Of a stretch of 36,401 nt of DNA, positions 1 through 7,522 are shown in pieces (the stretch's first letter is position 1; every line of letters begins with the position of its first letter). The translations under genes and the position numbers were made by a program. Origin of the DNA: Alphaproteobacteria bacterium (GTDB lineage: Bacteria > Pseudomonadota > Alphaproteobacteria > UBA8366 > GCA-2717185); contig JAPKDL010000022.1 in assembly GCA_028822585.1 (NCBI GenBank), forward strand, positions 1 to 36,401, read 5' to 3'. The notes beneath the pieces are model-generated. The model had not been told where the DNA came from. It worked only from the letters and a program-made list of their open reading frames with translations, and ran no database searches.

Positions 1-239
1 CAACCCTTGCCGGTCAGCAGCGCCCGTGGCGACAGTTCCAACGGGCCAAAGCCACGCCCAAACGCCAAATGCGCGTCGTCGTCGAATTTCTGTCCCCGGA
101 CGCGCAACACTAGATGCTCCATCCAGGCCGCGCGCAGAACGGTGAAATCCGCTTCGGTCAGCGCGGCGATGTCGAACCCGGTCACATCAGCGCCCAGTGC
201 CGCCCCGGTTGGAATAACTTCGACTGTTGAATTCCTCAA
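1..239 (-). CDS. TauD/TfdA-family Fe(II)/2OG dioxygenase, N-terminal part (cut by window edge)
   Basis: The first 79 codons of a minus-strand gene are visible and the rest lies left of the window. The frame opens at a TTG (237-239) with a strong AAAGGAG Shine-Dalgarno seven bases upstream. No ATG or GTG lies in frame nearby, so TTG is the likely start. The product shows the TauD/TfdA N-terminal pattern: a Gly-Ala-x-x-Gly-x-Asp-x-Thr-Gly-Phe entry, then Ala-Trp-x-Glu-His-Leu-Val-Leu-x-x-Arg-Gly-Gln, then a Phe-Gly-Pro-Leu-Glu turn. Members use Fe(II) and 2-oxoglutarate to hydroxylate small acids, sulfonates or amines. The HxD and distal His ligands lie outside the window. The gene starts 25 bases after the aminotransferase stop codon and is probably the third gene of an operon with it and the aldolase. 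Substrate unknown. Confidence 0.85.
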   Translation of the reverse strand, partial: MRNSTVEVIPTGAALGADVTGFDIAALTEADFTVLRAAWMEHLVLRVRGQKFDDDAHLAFGRGFGPLELSPRALLTGKG

Positions 240-264
240 GTCACGGCTCCTTTAATCTGTATCG

Positions 265-1587
265 TCAAATTCGTCCAACCACGTTATCGGAAATTAAACT
301 CTGCAATGTCTCCTCGAATGCATTCAAGGTTTTGTCGATATCTTCGTCGCTATGCGCGATGGAGGTGACACCGCCCATGTAAGACATCAAATCAACGCCG
401 CGCTGACGTAAGCCGTTGCGCAATCCGTTCACAAGAACCGGGTCCACACCGCGAATTTGTTCCGCGCCGAGCCCCGCCACCGACCCGTCCTCCACGCCGT
501 CGCCGAAATACATGTGGAAGGTCGAGGCCTCGCCATACACGGCGCCGGCGACCTGATGCTGTTCGATGATGCCGCGCAAGCCCGTGCGCAGTTTTTCCGC
601 CGCGGCGTCCGCCAATCGGTTTGGCTCCCCCGTAGCGATCTTGGCCAAGGCCGTGGCACCGCTGGCCGCGACCAGGGCATTGCCGTTGAAGGTGCCCTTA
701 TGGGTCACGCCGGGGCGCCGCCCTTTAAATTCAACGCTGGGGTCCAGCAACTCCATGAATTCCACGCGCCCGCCCACCGCGCCGCCGGGCATGCCGCCGG
801 TGACGATTTTCGCCATCGATGTCAGGTCCGGGATAATCCCATCGCGTGCCTGCAACCCGCCGGGACTCCAGCGAAACCCGGTGATAACTTCGTCAAAGAT
901 CAACACCGCGTTGTGTTCATCCGCCAGGCGCCGCAAAGACGCCAGCAAACCCGGCGGTAACGGCACGCTGCCATAATTCGCCCCGGACACTTCACAGATG
1001 ATCGCCCCAATATCACCGTCACGTTTCAATGCGGTTTCCACCCAATTCGCATCCGGCGGCGCCACCACGGTCGCTTCCACCGTGCCCGGCAAAATGCCCA
1101 GAGATGAGGGTTTGTCATAGGGTGCCTTCATGCCCAGATCGACGAATTCGTGCCAGCCATGATAATGCCCTTCGAAGCGCAGTACCTTGTTCTTGCCGGA
1201 ATACGCCCGGGCGATGCGGATCGCCAGCATGGTCGCCTCCGTGCCCGACCCCACAAACCGCACCCGTTCCGCCGAGGGCACCAGTTTCTGGATCAACGCC
1301 GACCACTCGACTTCCTTTTCATGGCAATCGGCAAAGAATACTCCGTTCGCCGCCTGCTCGCTCAACGCCGCGACGATGTCCGGATGGGCGTGGCCGAGCA
1401 GCATCGACGCGCTGCCCATGGCGTAATCCACATATTCATTGCCGTCCGCATCCCATTTGTGCGCGCCCTTGGCGCGGGCGATAAATTTCGGATACGGCGC
1501 GGCGTAGCGCGATTCATGGGATACGCCGCCCGCCATACTGGATCGCGCCTGTTCAAACAGCCGTTCCGACTCGCTTTGTTCAGTCAT
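265..1587 (-). CDS. Class III (HemL-like) PLP-dependent aminotransferase
   Basis: A 440-residue fold-type I PLP enzyme of the class III aminotransferase family, closest in look to glutamate-1-semialdehyde 2,1-aminomutase. Visible features are the phosphate-binding GSGTEA loop (residues 113-118), the cofactor-contacting FDEVITGFR segment (Asp232) and the Schiff-base lysine in SMAKIVTGG (Lys260). Length matches the family. The ATG start has GGGGAGA just upstream. It lies 12 bases after an HpcH/HpaI aldolase gene and 25 bases before a TauD-like dioxygenase gene, all minus strand. That context suggests a catabolic transaminase acting on an amino acid or amine rather than the heme-pathway HemL. 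The exact reaction (transamination or 1,2-aminomutation) cannot be told from sequence alone. Confidence 0.88.
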   Translation of the reverse strand: MTEQSESERLFEQARSSMAGGVSHESRYAAPYPKFIARAKGAHKWDADGNEYVDYAMGSASMLLGHAHPDIVAALSEQAANGVFFADCHEKEVEWSALIQKLVPSAERVRFVGSGTEATMLAIRIARAYSGKNKVLRFEGHYHGWHEFVDLGMKAPYDKPSSLGILPGTVEATVVAPPDANWVETALKRDGDIGAIICEVSGANYGSVPLPPGLLASLRRLADEHNAVLIFDEVITGFRWSPGGLQARDGIIPDLTSMAKIVTGGMPGGAVGGRVEFMELLDPSVEFKGRRPGVTHKGTFNGNALVAASGATALAKIATGEPNRLADAAAEKLRTGLRGIIEQHQVAGAVYGEASTFHMYFGDGVEDGSVAGLGAEQIRGVDPVLVNGLRNGLRQRGVDLMSYMGGVTSIAHSDEDIDKTLNAFEETLQSLISDNVVGRI

Positions 1588-1599
1588 CGTCTCCCCACT

Positions 1600-2382
1600 T
1601 CAATCCAGACTTTTAAAGAACTTACCGCGCGCCTTACCACCCGCCATCAGGAACGACATGTCCGAGCCGCCAAGTAAAAACTTCATGCCCTTCTCGACAA
1701 AGCCAGGCAGCAATTTTTCGTCATACACGCCACCGAGCCCCGGCCAGACGCCCGCGCCCTGCGCCGCCGCAATCACCTTGTCGATGGACGCCACGAAGTC
1801 TGCGTTTTGATACTGTCCAGGAATGCCCATGGTCGCCGATAAATCCGACCCGCCAACTAACAGACAATCAACGCCATCCACCGCGGCAATCGCGGCGGCG
1901 TTTTCCACCGCCGTTGGCGTTTCAATCATCATGACCAACAGGGTTTCGGCGTTGCCGCCTTCCATTGCTTCATTGGGCGGAACAGCTTCATATTCCAATT
2001 GCGGGCCGCCATAGCTCATCGAGCGCGATCCCACAGGGGGGTATTTACAAGCCGCGACAAAAGCTTTGGCCTCTTCCACCGTGTTCACATGCGGAAAAAC
2101 AACGCCCTGTGCGCCCGCGTCCAGAATGCGCGTCGCACGCGTTATGTCGCCTTCGGGCACCCGGACAATCGCCGTGGCATTGGTCTTCAACGCGGCGGCG
2201 CAAACCTGTCCCGCCTCGTCCAAATCCATGGTCGTATGTTCCAGATCGACAAACACCCAATGAAATCCGCACGCCTCAGCAATCTGCGGAATTTCCGCCG
2301 ACCGCAAGCGGCTGATCCCAAACCCGGCGGCGATTTTTCCGTCCCGCAAACGTTGTTTAACGGCGTTCTTAACAATGGCCAT
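1600..2382 (-). CDS. HpcH/HpaI aldolase family protein
   Basis: A 260-residue class II (metal-dependent) pyruvate-type aldolase of the HpcH/HpaI/citrate-lyase-beta family. Family members cleave 4-hydroxy-2-oxo acids to pyruvate plus an aldehyde. Expected catalytic positions are visible: His49 in FVDLEHT, the substrate Arg74 in IVRVP, and metal ligands Glu154 (MMIETPTA) and Asp180 (GGSDLSATMG). The Gly-Ala-Gln-Gly-Val-x-x-Pro strand is typical. The ATG start has a purine-rich GGAAGGCAGG stretch upstream. It is the promoter-proximal gene of the run aldolase, aminotransferase, dioxygenase, which suggests the aldolase splits an oxo-acid produced by the partner enzymes. The substrate is not predictable; 2-keto-3-deoxy-sugar-acid aldolases are close relatives. 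Confidence 0.9.
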   Translation of the reverse strand: MAIVKNAVKQRLRDGKIAAGFGISRLRSAEIPQIAEACGFHWVFVDLEHTTMDLDEAGQVCAAALKTNATAIVRVPEGDITRATRILDAGAQGVVFPHVNTVEEAKAFVAACKYPPVGSRSMSYGGPQLEYEAVPPNEAMEGGNAETLLVMMIETPTAVENAAAIAAVDGVDCLLVGGSDLSATMGIPGQYQNADFVASIDKVIAAAQGAGVWPGLGGVYDEKLLPGFVEKGMKFLLGGSDMSFLMAGGKARGKFFKSLD

Positions 2383-2718
2383 GTGTCCTGCCTTCCAACA
2401 GCTGCAAATGAAGGGGACATTGTGCGCGGGGTCGTGGGTTTAATCAAATGTGGATATTAAAAAAATCCCTCAACACCGTCCGACAGTACAATGGCCGCCA
2501 ATCTGCCTTCGATCCCCTCCACCATTTGTGGGGCTTAGTGCCGCTGATAAAAAGAATATATGCAAATAGTCTGGAGCCGTTTATTTCCAGCATTAACAAG
2601 TTGAGTATCAATTCAATTTCTGGGTATCACCACGCTACAACATTCAGGAGCAGCGCACTGGAAAAGATAAGCCCTGTGTGCCACAATGAAGCGTTTTTAA
2701 CAGAAGGAGGGGCTTACT
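2383..2718. other. Divergent intergenic region
   Basis: These 336 bases separate the minus-strand aldolase operon from the plus-strand CmcJ-like gene, so promoters for both should lie here. It is AT-richer than the flanks. I found no protein-family remnant on either strand and no convincing -35/-10 pair. The only clear signal is the strong AAGGAGG ribosome-binding site at the right end serving the ATG at 2719. Confidence 0.5.
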
Positions 2719-3996
2719 ATGGCGCAGCTCAAAGTCAACGAAACCCAAGATGGGGCGACGACGGAAACAAATGCGTCGGCCTATGTGCCATCCCTCCAAA
2801 TTACAAAAGGGCAACCGGCGCCCATTGCTGCGAACGGCGGTTTATCCTACATGTCGTTTGATCGGAACGGGGATGCGGGAACAGAATCCGCAACCGAAGC
2901 GGCGCTCACGCAGATTGCCGACGGGGTGGGGCAGTCGAGTACCGATATGATCGACAACGCGCCTCCCGGCCCAATTGAGACCGAATGGGGCGTTGGGTTT
3001 CGAACATATAATGAGTGCGTCGACTATATCAGGAAGAACAATATCGAAGCTCCGGAAGGCGGCCTGGCGCTACCCTTGGCCTACACCGTCCGCGAACAAT
3101 CCTCCTATTCCATCGTCTCATCCAACGCGCTCTGGCAGGACCCAGCGCGCAAGGCCGACGCAAAAGCGTTACGTAAGGATGAGCTGGACAACAAACGGCG
3201 ATCTCTCTTTTTCCCTCATGTGATGCGCGACGCGCGGCGATTGGAGGAATATTATCCAGGTCTTTCACCAAATAGTGCTGAAAGCATGGACCGGCTTGGA
3301 CTCTCGTTGGCGCATTGTGAATCCAAATGCGAGGACTTCTACGACTCGGCAGAGGTCGAGCGTGTGTTCTATCCGGAAATTGAGAAGCTTCTTTTGGAAT
3401 TTTTCCCAGGTGCAACGGATGCGCTCGTGTACAATCACGATGTGTTCGACAAAGACTACCAAGGCGACCGCACAGAAGATCAGGACAACAAAAACCCCGG
3501 TGTAAACGCCAACTACGCCAACCTCGTACACAACGATTTAAACGACAACAGCGGCCGCGTGCGTTGTCGTGAGCTGCTCACGAAGAACCTGCGGAATTTC
3601 GGACGCGAACAAAACTATACAGAGGCCGAGGCCGACGCGAAGATGTCGCAGAGATTCATGTCGATCAATCTCGCCAAGCCGATGGAAACTGTGCAGCAAT
3701 TTCCCTTCGTGCTTTGTGCTTGGCCGTCTTTCGCGCAACAGCCCTACATCACCAACTATCGGGTCTATGATGACCGCGTCGGTGAAACCACCCGCTTCAC
3801 CAACCGCCCCGAACATGAATGGTACTGGATTCCTCAGCAAAAACCCACTGAGGTCTCGATGTTAAAATGCTACGATTCCATCACCGACGGCTCCGTCTCG
3901 CGTTATTCTTTTCATACGGCCTGCGTCGATCCAACTGTGTCCGAGGACGCGTCTTGCCGAAAGAACGTTGTGGTTCGATCCTACGTCTTTTTCTAA
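2719..3996 (+). CDS. CmcJ/NvfI-like (GA4-desaturase/AsaB superfamily) non-heme iron oxygenase
   Basis: A 425-residue protein whose C-terminal two thirds match the CmcJ/NvfI superfamily (cephamycin methoxylase subunit, fungal NvfI, GA4 desaturase, AsaB-type hydroxylases). Diagnostic pieces are LVHNDLND with a candidate His271-x-Asp273 iron ligand pair, EHEWYWIPQQ followed by LKCYDSI (about 365-387), a distal His399 in YSFHTAC, and a terminal Arg-x5-Arg stretch (414-420) in the place of the usual RxSxxxR ending. Known members mostly hydroxylate, desaturate or rearrange natural products. The first 80 residues are low-complexity and not part of the core. An AAGGAGG ribosome-binding site nine bases before the ATG makes the start secure. 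A methyltransferase gene follows about 100 bases downstream on the same strand. The family call rests on recognised motifs; the substrate is unknown. Confidence 0.72.
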   Translation: MAQLKVNETQDGATTETNASAYVPSLQITKGQPAPIAANGGLSYMSFDRNGDAGTESATEAALTQIADGVGQSSTDMIDNAPPGPIETEWGVGFRTYNECVDYIRKNNIEAPEGGLALPLAYTVREQSSYSIVSSNALWQDPARKADAKALRKDELDNKRRSLFFPHVMRDARRLEEYYPGLSPNSAESMDRLGLSLAHCESKCEDFYDSAEVERVFYPEIEKLLLEFFPGATDALVYNHDVFDKDYQGDRTEDQDNKNPGVNANYANLVHNDLNDNSGRVRCRELLTKNLRNFGREQNYTEAEADAKMSQRFMSINLAKPMETVQQFPFVLCAWPSFAQQPYITNYRVYDDRVGETTRFTNRPEHEWYWIPQQKPTEVSMLKCYDSITDGSVSRYSFHTACVDPTVSEDASCRKNVVVRSYVFF

Positions 3997-4045
3997 AAGG
4001 GCAAGACGTTGTAGTGGGAAGGAATAACCTTATTGCGCGCGCGAT

Positions 4046-4074
4046 GCCGGACATTAACAATTTTTGAGTCCGGC
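4046..4074 (+). other. Perfect 7-bp inverted repeat (stem-loop) before the methyltransferase
   Basis: GCCGGAC (4046-4052) and GTCCGGC (4068-4074) form a perfect GC-rich stem with a 15-base AT-rich loop. It lies between the CmcJ-like gene and the methyltransferase start. No U-tract follows, so it is not a standard intrinsic terminator. It could attenuate read-through, protect the upstream mRNA, or influence translation of the next gene, which starts 25 bases later. Function is inference. Confidence 0.4.
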
Positions 4075-4099
4075 GGGTCGCAGACGAAGATTGTGTCCT

Positions 4100-4915
4100 A
4101 TGTCACCTAACGACGACGAGCTGGCCTTGAAGGCGCGATTTATTCGAAACAGGTCGCTCGCCCAGACGCCCGTCCGGCTAGCTATTGAACGCCGGGTTTG
4201 CGGCTGCGATTATGGTGGGACGAGTTGGACGACAGCTCACGAAGCGAAACAGGTCGCCGAACTGCTGCAACTTGGCCGAGGTAAACGGCTTCTCGACATT
4301 GGTGCCGGGTCCGGATGGCCTGGACTTTACCTTGGTGCCGAGACCGGCTGCGATGTCGTCCTCACCGATATGCCGGAAATCGGTTTACAGATCGCCGCCG
4401 CGCGCGCCGAAGCCGACGCGAATTCTGGCGACTGTTGGATTGCGGCGGCGGATGGTGCCGCGCTGCCGTTCGTGAATGGTAGTTTTGACGCCGTGAGTCA
4501 TTCCGACGTTTTGTGCTGTCTTACATCCAAACAAGGCGTCCTGAACTCATGCCGGCGTGTGACGCGCACGGGCGGCAGGATGGCGTTCACCGTCATCTCA
4601 ATCTCATTGGGCCTATCCGCCGCCAATCATGAGCGGGCGGATGCAGCGGCACCGCCATTCGCCGGTATCGAGGCCTCTTATCCGAACATGCTTGAACAGG
4701 CCAGTTGGAATGTCACCCACCATATAGACCTGACCGCTGATTTTCTTGAATTGACGCGGCTCATGATGTCCGAGGAAGAATCCCACGCCGGTGAACTTCG
4801 CGACCTGCACGGCGAAGCTGGTTTCACGGCGCGGTTTACAAAGCATGGGCTGCGAATTCAGGCCTTGGAGGAGGGCTTACTGCGGCGTGAACTGTTCGCC
4901 GCGACGGCGGCCTAA
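4100..4915 (+). CDS. Class I SAM-dependent methyltransferase
   Basis: A Rossmann-fold methyltransferase of 271 residues when started at the ATG at 4100. Motif I is LLDIGAGSGWPG (64-75), the acidic end of strand beta-2 is Asp90 in VVLTDMP, and the AADGAALPF segment followed by SFDAVSHSDVL covers the next motifs. The frame is open upstream to a TTG at 4064, but the added residues (SPAGRRRR) look non-conserved, so the ATG is preferred; its ribosome-binding site is weak. It follows the CmcJ-like oxygenase in the same direction, and the two may act in sequence, for example hydroxylation then O-methylation. The methyl acceptor is not predictable. It is not obviously a CmcI homologue. Confidence 0.82.
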   Translation: MSPNDDELALKARFIRNRSLAQTPVRLAIERRVCGCDYGGTSWTTAHEAKQVAELLQLGRGKRLLDIGAGSGWPGLYLGAETGCDVVLTDMPEIGLQIAAARAEADANSGDCWIAAADGAALPFVNGSFDAVSHSDVLCCLTSKQGVLNSCRRVTRTGGRMAFTVISISLGLSAANHERADAAAPPFAGIEASYPNMLEQASWNVTHHIDLTADFLELTRLMMSEEESHAGELRDLHGEAGFTARFTKHGLRIQALEEGLLRRELFAATAA

Positions 4916-5014
4916 TCAACCTAGTCAATATCGAAAATTGTGTTGTTTCATCTCAGGCGATGAATGAAGGCTTTATAGCTAGTTTTATACTAACCGCGTT
5001 GGATGCCCTCGCCT

Positions 5015-5593
5015 CTAGACGCGCCGTAAGAGTCGCGATCCTGTCTCTCGAAAAGAAAATGGGTCGTTGACGATCAGCGTAAGCAAGTCTGGCCCACCGC
5101 TATAGCCAATGATGAGACACGTGCTCCAGAATTCGGGTGGATAGCGCATTCCGCTGGGCGGACTGCCGGCAATGACCGTCCGCCCCGCATCAATCTGCTT
5201 GATCATCGCTAGAGGAGAGAGCGGCACCGATTGATCCTATGCACGGATAGACCGAGTTTCCAGACTCGTCATTTCGGCTGCAATTTTTGGGTAGGTTTCG
5301 ATCGTCGCCAAAATAATGTCGAGTTGCCCCGCAGATACGCGACACGCTGTGCAATTGTTCCAGCAAGACCCGTCCAATTCGGAAAGAATGCCGCATTGGT
5401 AACCGCGCCTCGGATTGATCGTCGGCACGCCGTAATTCCGGAACACCAATTCCCCCACCGCCGCCCAACACCACATGGGCGTTTGCTGGCACACGGGAAT
5501 AATTTCTAGCTTCGTCACCAACCCGGCGCCTGGGCTAACGACGAAAAGCAGACCCATTAGCAAAGCGACACGAGGTAGGAAAACGTGTTTCAT
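5015..5593 (-). pseudogene. Secreted papain-like cysteine protease, interrupted by one in-frame TAG
   Basis: Read in one frame, this is a 192-codon gene with a single amber codon at 5237-5239 after codon 118. It begins with a signal peptide (MKHVFLPRVALLMGLLF...) and carries the papain-like active-site entry CQQTPMWCWAAV with nucleophile Cys42, as in the AvrRpt2/C39-like families. After the stop, the same frame continues with the typical second half: IDAGRTVIAGSPPSG, then LIIGYSGG and VNDPF. The His expected just before LIIGY is replaced by STC, so the catalytic dyad looks lost as well. Several extra Cys residues suggest disulfides in the exported protein. A short 118-residue product is possible, but the nonsense codon and missing His argue for a pseudogene. 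Confidence 0.65.
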
Positions 5594-5732
5594 AGCTGGT
5601 AAATATACGGGAAGCTTCGGATGATTGGTTCAAACATTTCCGTGATGCGTCAATTTCAAGCATCAAATCCACCTGGATTTTCATCACCGTGTGCCTATAA
5701 TTCCGCTGAATATCAAAACTAGCGAGACTCCC

Positions 5733-6647
5733 ATGACAAATTTAGCGAAAAATATTAAAATTACTCCAACTGGCGGACCGTTGGGTGCGGAAGTGCGCGG
5801 AGTTGATTTTTCGGCACCCGTGGACGATGCAACCGCAACCGCGTTAAACGCCGCGTGGAGCGAACATCTGGTGTTGCTCTTTCGCGATCAGGATATTTCC
5901 GATGCCGAACATATCGCCGCGTCGGCGTTATTCGGCGAACCCGCCGTCGCGGCCAGCCGATCATATCATGAAAAATCAGGCGTCCTCCCCGGCAATGACG
6001 TTGTCAAGCATCCAGAAATTGCCGTGATTTCCAATCTGGGACCGGACGGCGTCCCGGTTATGGAAAACGACGGGCTGGGCAGCGGCGAAGTCGTTTGGCA
6101 CAGCGACAATTCCTATATCCCAACGCCGCCCGCAGGCAGTTTCCTGCGCGCCCTGGAAGTTCCGCCCAAAGGCGGATCGACATCCTTCACCAATCAGTAC
6201 CTAGCCTATGAAACCTTGCCGGACGATGTGAAGGCTCGCATCGCCGGGCTCTACACCAAACAGGATTCGACCCGTAATTCTGCGGGTGTCTTGCGCCCCG
6301 GGGTCACCGCACCGGAGACTCTTGCCGATGTGACGGGACCGGATCACCCCTTGGTGCGGCTGCACTCCGTGACCGGGCGCAAGGCCTTGTATCTTGGCCG
6401 CCGACGGGTGTTTCCTTCGCAATTCATAATAGGGTGGGACCGCGCCGAAAGTGAGGACCTGTTGGATTTTCTGTGGAATCACGCCACACAGGCGAAATTC
6501 GAATGGGGCCATAATGATTGGCGACCCGGCGACATGTTGCTGTGGGACAATCGTTGCGTCATGCACCATCGCGACCCCCATGCGGGCACCCACAGGCGCA
6601 TCATGCACCGCACTCAGTTGGGACGCGAAAAGCCCATCGCCGCATAA
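5733..6647 (+). CDS. TauD/TfdA-family Fe(II)/2OG dioxygenase
   Basis: A 304-residue dioxygenase. Expected ligands are visible: His123-x-Asp125 in VVWHSDNSY, the distal His278 in WDNRCVMHH, and the 2OG-binding Arg region at 288-293 (RRIMHRT). The N-terminal pattern GAEVRGVDF and HLVLLFRDQDI is that of TauD/TfdA/carnitine-oxygenase-like enzymes. The ATG at 5733 is preferred over an upstream in-frame start at 5691, because family proteins begin close to this point. The gene is followed after 14 bases by a second, diverged family member in the same direction, so the two are probably co-transcribed. Substrate unknown; all catalytic positions are intact. Confidence 0.9.
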   Translation: MTNLAKNIKITPTGGPLGAEVRGVDFSAPVDDATATALNAAWSEHLVLLFRDQDISDAEHIAASALFGEPAVAASRSYHEKSGVLPGNDVVKHPEIAVISNLGPDGVPVMENDGLGSGEVVWHSDNSYIPTPPAGSFLRALEVPPKGGSTSFTNQYLAYETLPDDVKARIAGLYTKQDSTRNSAGVLRPGVTAPETLADVTGPDHPLVRLHSVTGRKALYLGRRRVFPSQFIIGWDRAESEDLLDFLWNHATQAKFEWGHNDWRPGDMLLWDNRCVMHHRDPHAGTHRRIMHRTQLGREKPIAA

Positions 6648-6661
6648 AACAGGATACGATC

Positions 6662-7513
6662 ATGACTGACTTGAACCTCACCGAATTAACCCCCTTCATA
6701 GGTGCGGAAGTTCACGATGTGAATTTGGGTGCGCCGATGAGCGACGAAACCTTTACAGCCGTCAAGCGCGCGGTGGCGGAACGCTCGGTGTTGTTGTTTC
6801 GCGACCAGGATTTAACGCCGCAAAGCCATATTGACTTCAGCTCCCGATTTGGTGCGTTGGAAAAACACGTGTTACAGGATTTTTGCCTCGACGGGCATCC
6901 AGAAATTTTCGTCGTGTCCAACATTATGGAAAACGGCAAACATATCGGCGCGTTTGGCGGGTCGAAGGAATACCACTCCGACCTCGCCTATATTTCCGAA
7001 CCCAGCAAAGGCTCGGTGTTCCGTTGTCTGGAATGCCCCGACGGCGAAGGCGAAACCGAATTCGTCAGCCTGTTCGCCGCCCATGACGCCCTGCCCGCGG
7101 AAAAGCGTGCATGGCTAGCCGAGCAAAGCGCCGTCTACGACTATGTGTGGGATTATTCCCGCCGTCAGACCCAACGTCCGCCACTGTCAGACGAGCAAAT
7201 CCACAATACGCCACCGGTCACCCATCCTTGCGTGCGAAGCCATCCTGAAACCGGGCGCAAGACGCTGTTCCTGTCCCCCATCTGGATTCGCAATTTTGAA
7301 GGCATGAGCGAAGAGGATAGCGCGCCGATCCTGAAAGAGCTTACCGATTTTGCGACCGGCCCAGATTTTTCCTACCGCCATAGCTGGCGCGCCGGCGATG
7401 TGTTGATCTGGGATAATCGCTCGACCCTACATAAGGCCTGTCCCTTCGACGAAGAAAATTCCCGCCGTCTCATGCACCGCACAACGATAACAGGCGAGCA
7501 AACGGTCCGGTAA
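6662..7513 (+). CDS. TauD/TfdA-family Fe(II)/2OG dioxygenase (second tandem copy)
   Basis: A 283-residue dioxygenase whose ATG sits 14 bases after the stop codon of the previous family member, with AGGA upstream. Metal ligands are His105-x-Asp107 in KEYHSDLAY and His257 in RSTLHKA; the 2OG-binding Arg lies in SRRLMHRTTI (268-273). It shares GAEV and VLLFRDQDL with its neighbour but differs clearly elsewhere, so this is an old paralogue pair with probably different substrates rather than a recent duplication. The frame is open upstream to 6518, inside the preceding gene; that extension is not a real start. It ends nine bases before a convergent Nudix gene. Confidence 0.9.
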   Translation: MTDLNLTELTPFIGAEVHDVNLGAPMSDETFTAVKRAVAERSVLLFRDQDLTPQSHIDFSSRFGALEKHVLQDFCLDGHPEIFVVSNIMENGKHIGAFGGSKEYHSDLAYISEPSKGSVFRCLECPDGEGETEFVSLFAAHDALPAEKRAWLAEQSAVYDYVWDYSRRQTQRPPLSDEQIHNTPPVTHPCVRSHPETGRKTLFLSPIWIRNFEGMSEEDSAPILKELTDFATGPDFSYRHSWRAGDVLIWDNRSTLHKACPFDEENSRRLMHRTTITGEQTVR

Positions 7514-7522
7514 AAAGCGCTT

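Noticed and set aside
265-1587. Calling the class III aminotransferase hemL
   Set aside because: Motifs fit the broad HemL-like group, but the operon with an aldolase and a dioxygenase points to catabolism, and the sequence around the lysine differs from what I remember of true HemL. A gene symbol would overstate it.
457-2460. Several plus-strand open frames of 110-175 codons opposite the aminotransferase and aldolase genes
   Set aside because: They lie entirely antisense to clear enzymes and their translations look like low-complexity Arg/Pro/His-rich shadows.
2448-2861. 137-codon plus-strand open frame overlapping the start of the CmcJ-like gene
   Set aside because: No family resemblance and it overlaps a gene with a strong ribosome-binding site in another frame.
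2719-4915. A full biosynthetic gene cluster for a beta-lactam or similar product around the CmcJ-like gene
   Set aside because: No peptide synthetase, polyketide synthase, terpene synthase or other core enzyme is present in the window. Only tailoring-type enzymes are visible.
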